Shown: positions 43,675 to 51,200 of the stretch, piece after piece
Layout: each line of letters starts with the position of its first letter
How positions within the stretch are numbered: the stretch's first letter is position 1
Source: DASYPQ01 sp046155895
Lineage (GTDB): Bacteria; Planctomycetota; UBA1135; GCA-002686595
NCBI GenBank assembly: GCA_046155895.1
Contig: JBJXFB010000178.1
Span: forward strand, 31,378 to 95,377
Reading direction: 5' to 3'
Length of the DNA stretch: 64,000 nucleotides
Notes under the pieces: model-generated
Database searches by the model: none
Told to the model about the DNA's origin: nothing
Seen by the model: only the letters and a program-made list of their open reading frames with translations
Made by a program: the position numbers and the translations under genes

Positions 43675-44244
43675 TCATCGGTCAGGCGGGTGTGCTCCGA
43701 GGAGCGCTGGACCCTTCCCCTGAGAATGGAAGTCGATGCGCCTCTTGGGAGGGGTCGGAGGGGGATCCATCAAGGCCCGTATCGCGTCGAACACGACTCG
43801 AAACTTCGCGTCGTGCATCCGTTCGAGCCGGCGGATCCTGCGGGTGAGCTCGCGGTTCGTTTGTACGGTCCGACGGAGCCTCACGAAAGCCCGCACGACC
43901 TCGATGTTCACATGAACCGCAGGCTCGCTCCGAAGGACGCTCGAGAGCATGACGACTCCGTGCTCGGTGAAGGCCCTAGGCCGGTAGCGTCGCCCGCCCC
44001 AAGTACCCTTGGCCGAGCTTGAGATCACAGAATGTGATCTCAAGTTGGCAACCTCGCGCTCCGTCAGTTGGAACATGAAGTCCTCCGGGAATCGAGCCAG
44101 GTTGCGACTGACGGCCTGGTTCAGCCTGCCGACGGCTACCCCGTACAGGGTGGCGATCGGAGAGTCCAGGATGACTCTTTGCCCGCGAATCGACAGGATC
44201 GCCTGGTCGATCCTCTCGGCGGGCACCCACGCTTCCTTGTCCAT
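43675..44244 (-). CDS. ORF6N (KilA-N-like) domain DNA-binding protein
   Basis: A 189-residue protein. The N-terminal 110 residues match the ORF6N domain of phage antirepressor-like proteins: RGQRVILDSPIATLYGV, LNQAVSRNLARFPEDFMFQL, NLRSHSVISSS, GGRRYRPRAFTEHGVVMLSS and VHVNIEVVRAFVRLR. A charged helical region (LTRRIRRLERMHDAKF) follows, with a Pro-rich tail. Such proteins occur in prophages and as free-standing genes that spread horizontally. The local base composition is visibly lower in GC than the neighbours, which supports acquisition. Start at 44244 (MDKEAW) was chosen since longer versions run into the divergent gene. A perfect 12-bp inverted repeat lies within the coding sequence. Confidence 0.85.
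   Translation of the reverse strand: MDKEAWVPAERIDQAILSIRGQRVILDSPIATLYGVAVGRLNQAVSRNLARFPEDFMFQLTEREVANLRSHSVISSSAKGTWGGRRYRPRAFTEHGVVMLSSVLRSEPAVHVNIEVVRAFVRLRRTVQTNRELTRRIRRLERMHDAKFRVVFDAIRALMDPPPTPPKRRIDFHSQGKGPALLGAHPPDR
44018..44044. repeat. Perfect 12-bp inverted repeat inside the ORF6N gene
   Basis: CTTGAGATCACA and TGTGATCTCAAG separated by GAA. It lies over the codons for the conserved LRSHSVISSS segment. A palindrome of this length by chance inside a gene is unlikely but codon constraints can create it. It might be a binding site for the protein encoded here, or an mRNA hairpin. Confidence 0.7.
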
Positions 44245-44357
44245 GATGCCAGAGGCCCTCCTCGATGCCCCTCCATCGCCGAGACCGAGAGGCCTCGTCC
44301 TGGTTGCCAGGGAATCTCCGAATTCTCCGCGCCTCGACTTCCGTCGTCCTCGGCGCC

Positions 44358-44376
44358 TACCATCGGTCACAAGGAG
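44358..44376 (+). promoter_or_regulatory. Possible -10 hexamer and ribosome binding site for the NHL propeller gene
   Basis: TACCAT (44358-44363) lies 20 nt before the ATG at 44384, and AAGGAG (44371-44376) is 7 nt before it. This gene therefore belongs to the minority with a standard Shine-Dalgarno arrangement. Confidence 0.4.
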
Positions 44377-44383
44377 CCCGTTC

Positions 44384-45421
44384 ATGATCCGACTGCTTCT
44401 CCTCTCCACGAGCCTGCTCTTCCCCGGCCATCTCGCGGCAGCTCACGACCCCATCAGCACGCCCCTCGCGGAATCAGCACCTCCGGACGCGCGAGCGATC
44501 ACCGAGTCCGTCCGCACCGGCGAGGGCGACTGGACCTTCGAGAGCGTCGCCGGCTGGGCCAAGATCCCGGAAGGCAAGACCTACGGTCCGACGCACGGCG
44601 GCGTCGCCGTCACGAAGTCGGGCGAGATCTTCACGGCCACCGACGGGCCCGAAGGCATCGCGGTCTTCGCGCCCGACGGAACGCTGGCGCGCACCGTGGG
44701 GAAGGAGTTCTCGGGCTGCCACTCGCTCCTCGTCCGCGAGGAGGGCGGCGAGGAGTTCCTCTACGCGGCCCATCTGCGCGGCCACCAGGTCGTCAAGCTG
44801 CGGCTCGACGGGACGGCCGTATGGACCCTCGGCGCGCCGATGGAGTCGAAGGCCTACGAGTCGCCCGAGAAGTTCCAGCCGACTTCGGTCGCGGTCGCGC
44901 CGGACGGGACGATCTTCGTCGCCGACGGGTACGGGACCTCGCTCATCCACCTGTTCGACGCGCAGCGGAAGTGGGTCAAGAGCTTCGCGGGCGCGGGCAC
45001 GGAGGACGGGAAGGTCCAGACCTGCCATGGCATCGCCATCGACGCGCGCGGCAAGACTCCGCTCCTCCTCGTCTGCGACCGCGAGAACCGCCGCCTCGTG
45101 CGTTTCGATCTGGCCGGGAAGTTCGTCGACACCTTCGCGGAGGACCTCCGCCGGCCTTGCGCCGTCTCGTTCCTCGGCGACGCGGTCGCCGTGGCCGAGC
45201 TCGCGGGGCGCGTGACGATCCTCGACGGACGCGGAAAAGTGCTCGCGCACCTCGGGGACAACCCCGACGAGAGCCAGCGCGCGAACTTCGGCGTGCCGCC
45301 GGCGAGCTGGAAGGACGGCATCTTCACCGCGCCGCACGGCCTCGCGTTCGACGGGGAGGGGGACCTCCTCGTGCAGGACTGGAACCAGAGCGGGAGGATC
45401 AGCAAGCTCCGGCGGAAGTAG
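44384..45421 (+). CDS. Secreted NHL-repeat six-bladed propeller protein
   Basis: A 345-residue exported protein (signal MIRLLLLSTSLLFPGHLAAA). Blades carry NHL-type sequences: GGVAVTKSGEIFTATDGP, PTSVAVAPDGTIFVADGYG, CHGIAIDARGKTPLLLVCD, RRPCAVSFLGDAVAVAELAG and APHGLAFDGEGDLLVQDWNQSG. Blade loops are rich in Gly-Asp as in peptidyl-alpha-hydroxyglycine lyase-like or SMP-30-like propellers, which bind or cleave small molecules; no specific active-site set can be assigned. ATG at 44384 is well supported by AAGGAG upstream. It is transcribed toward the convergent MlaA-hydrolase gene, with 14 bp between stops. Confidence 0.82.
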   Translation: MIRLLLLSTSLLFPGHLAAAHDPISTPLAESAPPDARAITESVRTGEGDWTFESVAGWAKIPEGKTYGPTHGGVAVTKSGEIFTATDGPEGIAVFAPDGTLARTVGKEFSGCHSLLVREEGGEEFLYAAHLRGHQVVKLRLDGTAVWTLGAPMESKAYESPEKFQPTSVAVAPDGTIFVADGYGTSLIHLFDAQRKWVKSFAGAGTEDGKVQTCHGIAIDARGKTPLLLVCDRENRRLVRFDLAGKFVDTFAEDLRRPCAVSFLGDAVAVAELAGRVTILDGRGKVLAHLGDNPDESQRANFGVPPASWKDGIFTAPHGLAFDGEGDLLVQDWNQSGRISKLRRK

Positions 45422-45435
45422 CTCTCGCCCGCTCG

Positions 45436-47337
45436 CTAGGGAGTCGACGTCTCCTCGACCTTCTCCTCCAGGAGGCCTTGGATGACCTCCTGGATCGAGT
45501 CGCGGTGCAGGTTGCCGAGGTGCCCGCCCGCCGGGAAGAAGTGGGCGCGCTCGCCCAGGAGCTCTCGCAGCCACGCGATGTCCTCCGGCCGCAGGAGGAA
45601 GTCGTTCTCGTTCGCGAAGAGGAGCACGCGCTCGTTCGCCTGCAGGCCGTCGGCGATCGAGCGCAGGTCGCAGTCCTCGAAGATCCTCTTCGCTCCCGCC
45701 TCGTCGAACGTGATGCGCGGATCGCGCTTGGCGTAGTACGGCAGCACGAAGGCGTACATGTACTCCATGAAGGAGTACTCCGAAGCCTCGCGAAAGGCCG
45801 GCGCGCGGCGCAGTTTCCTCCGCGGCGTCCTCAGGACGCCCATGTCGTGCCGCTCCTGCGTCTGGAGAATCGTGAACTGCAGCTCGAGGCGGTAGGCGAT
45901 TCCGATCAGGTACTGCGCTTCGAGCTCCGTGAACGGCAGCTCCATGCCCGGCCACAGCTCGCCTTCGCTCAAGGAGACCACCTTCCCGAAGATCTCTTCG
46001 ATCCGCTTCGAACGCTCCTCCGCGGGGAACTTCATCGGCGCGTTGTAGAAGCGATCGAGCTGCAGCATCCCGTGCTCGAGGTTCACCGGAGGATCCAGCG
46101 CCACGTAGATCTCGAAGGGCACGAGGCCTTCACCCTCGAAGTTCGCTTCGTTCGCCGCGATGTAGAGCGTCTGGAACGCGCCCATCGACATCCCCGCGAG
46201 GCGCCTCGAGGTGAACCGGCCCGGCATCTCCTCCTCGAGCAGGCGGTCGATCGACGTGATCGCGCGGTGGAGGTCCCGCGAATCGACCGGCGCGTATCCG
46301 GGAAGATGCTCGCTCAACGCATTCGCGACGAATTCCCAGTTGGTGGGATTCGAGACCGTGACCACGGAGCACCCCGTCTCGTAGATGATCTCCGCCATCG
46401 CGATGCTCCCCTCGCCCAGGCGGTGACCTCCCTGACCGGGGACGAAATAGAACAACGGCGCGGGTTCCGGCTGGAGCCAGAGCGTGAACGGCAGCTCGTT
46501 GTGGTTGCCGATGCGAGCCTTCCGCGTCGTGGCGACCTCCGCGAAATGGGGGTCCTCCGCCTTCAGGAAGATCGTCTCGAGAGTCTCCGTCGGCCCGCTG
46601 TGGTCGCGTTCCCATCGGAAGTTCTCGACGTCGATCTCGCGCGTGATCGTGTAGATCGTCCGCGCCGGCTCGTAGGGGTCGTAGTAGGCCTCGACGGCGC
46701 GCAGCCAGGGCTCGACCTCGTCGCTGTACTTGTTGATCGCGATTCCGGCGGCGATGCGCCAGTCCGCATTGGCGGGGTAGGTCCACCATTCCGGAGCCAG
46801 ACCCAGGCCGTCGCGTATCGTGCTGGGACCGAAGATCGGGATGTAGAGGTAGGTGCTGTGGTCCCAGCCCCAATGAGCGAAGGTCTGACCGAAGTCCTCC
46901 TTGTGCTTCTCGAGGCCCCATTTCGTCGCGGGGTCGAAGAGCCCGAGGATCCCGACCGTCGTGTTGACCAGGAAGCGCGTCGTCTCCTCGCCGGCCTCGT
47001 CCCACTTGCCCTGCAGGAGGTTGTTGATGATCCGCCCGGGCTCGAGGAGGTTGTCGCCGGCCTGCGCGACGCGCTTGCGAACGACGGGCGGAACGAAGTG
47101 CCGGTAGATCGCGGTGAAGGGCGAGTAGAGGTACCGGATGAAGGCGTAGTTCACGCCCGCGCTGACGCGGTTGAAGGGCTCGAGCGGGTCGTCCACGTGC
47201 GGGAAGGCCAGCTCCTCCTGATGGAAGTACTCCGCGCCCGGTCCGGTGTAGCTCGACCAGTCCCGGCGCTCGAAAGTCGAGCTGCAGCCCGCGAGCGCGC
47301 CGACCAGGCACAGGGCGAGCGGGAGCGACCGGATCAA
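45436..47337 (-). CDS. Lipoprotein fusing an MlaA (VacJ) domain to an alpha/beta hydrolase
   Basis: A 633-residue lipoprotein (lipobox LAGC, Cys18). Residues 45-240 match MlaA: DDPLEPFNRVSAGVNYAF, NLLEPGRIINNLLQGKW, RFLVNTTVGILGLFDPATKWG, EDFGQTFAHWGW and YLYIPIFGPSTIRDGLG. MlaA is the outer-membrane channel component of the Mla system, which removes mislocalised phospholipid from the outer leaflet. Residues 290-625 are an alpha/beta hydrolase with nucleophile Ser384 (GMSMGAF), probable acid Asp579 (FANENDFLL) and His606 (PAGGHLGNLH). A coupled extraction and hydrolysis of lipid is an attractive inference. The start appears to be TTG at 47337, as no ATG or GTG fits; a minus-strand TAGAGT lies 8 nt upstream. 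Confidence 0.8.
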   Translation of the reverse strand: MIRSLPLALCLVGALAGCSSTFERRDWSSYTGPGAEYFHQEELAFPHVDDPLEPFNRVSAGVNYAFIRYLYSPFTAIYRHFVPPVVRKRVAQAGDNLLEPGRIINNLLQGKWDEAGEETTRFLVNTTVGILGLFDPATKWGLEKHKEDFGQTFAHWGWDHSTYLYIPIFGPSTIRDGLGLAPEWWTYPANADWRIAAGIAINKYSDEVEPWLRAVEAYYDPYEPARTIYTITREIDVENFRWERDHSGPTETLETIFLKAEDPHFAEVATTRKARIGNHNELPFTLWLQPEPAPLFYFVPGQGGHRLGEGSIAMAEIIYETGCSVVTVSNPTNWEFVANALSEHLPGYAPVDSRDLHRAITSIDRLLEEEMPGRFTSRRLAGMSMGAFQTLYIAANEANFEGEGLVPFEIYVALDPPVNLEHGMLQLDRFYNAPMKFPAEERSKRIEEIFGKVVSLSEGELWPGMELPFTELEAQYLIGIAYRLELQFTILQTQERHDMGVLRTPRRKLRRAPAFREASEYSFMEYMYAFVLPYYAKRDPRITFDEAGAKRIFEDCDLRSIADGLQANERVLLFANENDFLLRPEDIAWLRELLGERAHFFPAGGHLGNLHRDSIQEVIQGLLEEKVEETSTP

Positions 47338-47345
47338 GGCCCCGG

Positions 47346-47421
47346 ACTCTAGCCCCGCTCCGAGGGAGAGCGATACCTGGAACTACGGATCCTGGAGAAA
47401 CCATCCGAGGCCGCCTAGTCT
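47346..47421. promoter_or_regulatory. Divergent -10-like hexamers between the MlaA fusion and yjdF-like genes
   Basis: Minus-strand TAGAGT (47351-47346) is 8 nt from the TTG at 47337. Plus-strand TAGTCT (47416-47421) is 14 nt from the GTG at 47436. Neither gene has a Shine-Dalgarno sequence. The spacer is 98 bp. Confidence 0.4.
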
Positions 47422-47435
47422 GCCCGGCCTTCCCC

Positions 47436-48143
47436 GTGCGCTACCCGCTGATCTTGCTCGTGCTGCTCACGCTCCTGGCCGCCTGGCTGGCGATCGCGCC
47501 GCACAACCGCATGGACTGGGCGCTGGAGAACGCGCTCGCACTCGCCGCCGTCGTGCTCCTCGTTCTGACCTGGCGCGCCTTCCGCTTCTCGAACCTCTCG
47601 TACACGCTGATCTTCGTGCTGCTCGCGCTGCACGAGGTCGGAGCGCACTTCACGTACTCGGAGGTGCCCTACGACGAGTGGATCCAGGGTTGGACGGGAT
47701 GGAGCCTCGACGCGGCCTTCGGCTTCGAGCGCAACCACTACGACCGGTTCGTGCACTTCGTGTACGGCCTCTTGATCGCGTACCCGATCCGCGAGTTCGT
47801 GGTGCGCGTCGCGAACGTGAAGGGCTTCTGGGGCTACTTCTTCCCGCTCGACGTGATCGCGTCGACCTCCATGCTCTACGAGCTGATCGAGTGGGCCGCG
47901 GCCGTCGCCTTCGGCGGAGAGCTCGGGCAGGCCTACCTGGGCACCCAGGGCGACGAGTTCGACGCGCAGAAGGACATGGCGCTCGCGACGCTCGGCGCGA
48001 TCCTCGCTTTGACGATCACGGCGCTGGTCCACCGCTCGCTGAAGCGCGACTTCCACCGCGAGTGGGCCGAGAGCCTGCGCGTGAAGCGGAAGCTGCCGCT
48101 GGGGGAGGTGGAGGTCGGGCGGCTGCGGGCGAAGCAGGGCTAG
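47436..48143 (+). CDS. yjdF: YjdF/DUF2238 family membrane protein
   Basis: A 235-residue polytopic membrane protein with about six helices (LLVLLTLLAAWLAIAP, LENALALAAVVLLVLTW, YTLIFVLLALHEVGAHFTY, FVHFVYGLLIAYPIREFVV, VIASTSMLYELIEWAAAVAFGG, MALATLGAILALTITALVH). The His/Glu/Asp clusters LHEVGAHFTYSEVP, RNHYDRFVHF and YELIEW, and the GTQGDEFDAQKDM motif, are the conserved parts of the DUF2238 family, of unknown function. The start is GTG at 47436. The last 97 bp (48048-48144, to one base past the stop) are repeated at 52811-52907 on the far side of the caspase gene. The final CTAG is what remains of an overlapping stop junction. Confidence 0.87.
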   Translation: MRYPLILLVLLTLLAAWLAIAPHNRMDWALENALALAAVVLLVLTWRAFRFSNLSYTLIFVLLALHEVGAHFTYSEVPYDEWIQGWTGWSLDAAFGFERNHYDRFVHFVYGLLIAYPIREFVVRVANVKGFWGYFFPLDVIASTSMLYELIEWAAAVAFGGELGQAYLGTQGDEFDAQKDMALATLGAILALTITALVHRSLKRDFHREWAESLRVKRKLPLGEVEVGRLRAKQG

Positions 48144-48144
48144 G
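48048..48144 (+). repeat. Left copy of 97-bp direct repeat (3' end of yjdF-like gene)
   Basis: Identical to 52811-52907 except at three positions (48057, 48062, 48071), all in the first 24 nt; the last 73 nt are identical. The repeat ends one base after the stop codon. Here it is part of the intact gene, encoding from DFHREWAES to the C-terminus. Confidence 0.95.
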
Positions 48145-48276
48145 CACCGAATTCGCGACGAGGGGCGGCCATGGGTGTTCAGAGCATCATCGCTTGCATC
48201 TGCGTTGCTGATCGTCGCGTCCGCCCAGGTGGGACGAGGACGGTCACGAGAGTCAATCCGTGGATCCAGATGCGTA

Positions 48277-51200
48277 TCAGTGGCTCCTGGCCAGCGGGAA
48301 GTCCTCCCCGCCCTCGATCCTCGGCGCGGTCGGACGCTGGCGTCCCCCGCTGCGCTCGTGCACGGCTGCGGTCGCGAAGGTCTTGAGTTCGTCGATGCCG
48401 ACGAGTCCGTCCCGGTTCGAGTCCGCGGCGCCGTCGAGGCCCTCGAGCAGGCACTTCGTGAAGAGCCCGTTCCCCCGCATCTCCTGCGCGAAGCCCTGCT
48501 CCGAGCTCGCGGCGATGATGTAGAGGCCCGTGCCCGCGGCCTCGTTCACAGCCTTCTGGTCGAAGGCGTCCGTCGAAATCCCGCGCTTGCCCTCGCCGAA
48601 GGCTTCGCCCGAGTGGCAGGTGTCGAGCAGCAGGATGCGCCGCTTGGCGTGCAGCTTGTCCCAGGTGACGAGCGACTCGAGCATCTGCCGCTCGACGCCG
48701 TCGTAGGGGCTCTCGGGCGTCGTGCCCGGCGTCAGGAAGTAGTACTCGCCCGACTCCGAGCGCACGCCGTGGCCGGCGGCGAAGACGACGATCGTGTCGT
48801 CGGGCTGCGCGCGCAGCAGGAACTCCTCGCGCGCCTTGCGTAGCTTCCCGGGCGTGACCTCCGCGTTCACGAGCCGCTGCACGTTCACCTTCTTGTAGTA
48901 GCCGCCCTGCTCGCCCGTGAAGCGCGCGATCAGGTCGTCGGCGTCCTTCGTCGGGTAGGCGAGGTCGAGCTTGTCGTCGTCGTAGTCGGCGACGCCCATC
49001 GCGAGGAGGTACAGCTCGCGCTGCGGCGGCTGCCAGCGCACGAAGACCGTCTGCGGCGCGCTCTGGATCTTGCGCACGTTCGTCGCGCGGATCCTGAACG
49101 TGGTCTGGTTCACGCCTGCGGGCAGCTCGAGATCGCAGGAGAGGCGGGCGGTCTTGCCGCTCTGCGCGAGGTGCTCGCCGATCCACTTCGCGTCGAGCTC
49201 GCGCTCGTCCTGGATCACGCTCACCGATTCGATCCCGTACGCGTCCTCGATCAGCACCTCCAACCGGAACTTCCGCTCGGGCACCAGCGGATCGAGCGGC
49301 GCCGCGACGCGCACCTCCGGCGCCTGCGGCACGAAGGAAGGAGGGCGAACCGGCTTCCCCGCGAGCGACTCGGCCACCTTTTCCGGCGACGCGTAGATCG
49401 CCGCGTACGACGACAGCGGATAGCTGCGCCCCTTCACGACCGTCTTGGCGTGCTCGGCACCCGCTCCGCCGGCCAGGAAGAAACCGCCCGGCTCGAACAC
49501 GAGCCAGCCGTCGTCGTATTCGACGCGCGTGGCGAGCAGGCGGCCGTCGGCGCCGTTCCAGATGCGCGTCGTCGCGTCCATGCCGACCGTGAGGATGCGG
49601 CTGCCGTCGGGGGAGAACTCCCCGCAGGTCACGGGCCCGACGTGACCTTCCATCACTGCGATCGGCTTCCCCGTTTCGGCGTCCCACAGCCGCGCCGTCG
49701 TATCGTCGGCGATCGTGAGCACGCGCGATCCGTCCGGGGAGAAGCTCGGCCGGTTGAGGAAGCCCGCGTGACCCGATAAGACCAGCGGTTCGCGCGCGTC
49801 CGAGAGATTCCAGACGCGCGCGGTTCCGTCCGAGCCCGCCGACGCGATGCGCCGGCTACTGGCATCGAAGGCGACGCAGCGGACGTGGCCGAGATGGCCT
49901 GCGAGGTTCGCGAGGAGCTTGTGCTCGATGACGTCCCAGACGAGCACGCTCCCATCGCGCGACGCTCCCGCGAGCATGCGTCCGTCCGGCGAGAAGTCGA
50001 GATCGAGCACGTCTCCTGGCAGGAGATTCGGGTCCTCGCCCCCAGTCTCGCTCCAGAGTCGGACACCGACAGCTTGAATGGCTGCCACCCTGTCGCCCGA
50101 AGGGCTCATGGCGAGTACATGCGAAACAGAGGAACCCGGGACGACCTGGTCATGGACCGAGACTGCTGCGAGAAGCTTGCCGTCGGTGAGGTCGTACAGG
50201 AGAGCCTCCTGTGTACGAAGGCGTCCGGCGAGAAGGCGCGAACCGTCGCGGTTCGCGATGGCCTGGTAGATTCTCCCCGCCCCCAGCTTCTCCCCCGACT
50301 CCAGAGCCACCGATCGGAGAACCTCTCCGCGGTCCGGGGCCAGGATCTCGAGTCGGGTCCCGGGCACCATGACGAGGCCCAACTTGCGCTTCGATTCCCT
50401 GTCCGCATCCGAGTCCGGCGCAAACTCGAGTGGAACGACGAGTTCGGTCCCGGCGCGCACGACCACGATGGTCGTCGTCGACGGCGCAGTCTCGACGGCA
50501 GCCTCGGTGTCCTCTCCGTTCTCGATGGTCCTTCCGTCCAGCTCGACGAGGTGATCGCCGGGGAGGAGTCCAGCCCTGCCCGCTGGGCCGTCGGGATCGA
50601 CGCTGGCGATCACCCTGGATGGCCGGAACGTGAGAAGCTCGCCTCCGGCGAGGAATCCTCCTCCCCGGCGGGCTCCCGGTGGGAGGTCGACATCGAGCGA
50701 CCCCGTGCGCGTGTCCCAGAGGCGGTCCTCCCAGCCGTCCCGCAGGTCCTCGGCCGGGGACACGGCCTTTGCGCCGGAAGGACTCCACCGCGGGAGCCCA
50801 TCCCGCGAATACCATCTCGCGAGGGCGAGGGCATGGGATCCCATGAAGCGTGGCTTCCCCGAGCCGTCCCAAATGACGACCCATCCTTTCTGGTTGGTGG
50901 CGCCCAAGCGTCCGGTGCCGCTGAAGTGCAGATCGACGCCGTTGAGTCCTAGCGCCGTTTCGTCGACGAGGCCGCCCGTGTCGGAGTCGTAGACGCGAGC
51001 GACCGGGGGCCCCCCGCTGGCGTCCATGCAGGCCGTCGCGAAGAGTCGACGGCCGGGACTGAAGACGGCAAAGTCGGCCCAGAACGGAAGGCTGCCCCCC
51101 GCGAGGTCCGCGATCCGCCCGCCGGTCGATGCGTTCCAGAGCTGTGCGCCATCGCCCGTGATCGTGAGCAGCCGCTCGCCGCCCGGACTGAAGCCCACCC

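Noticed and set aside
43609..43680. tRNA gene on the minus strand around GATTCGAAC
   Set aside because: Stems for acceptor, D and anticodon arms cannot be drawn; the palindromes are better read as stem-loops after the ORF6N gene.
44018..44044. CRP-like operator reading
   Set aside because: The half sites are in the order TCACA...TGTGA, opposite to the CRP consensus TGTGA-N6-TCACA, and the site is inside a gene.
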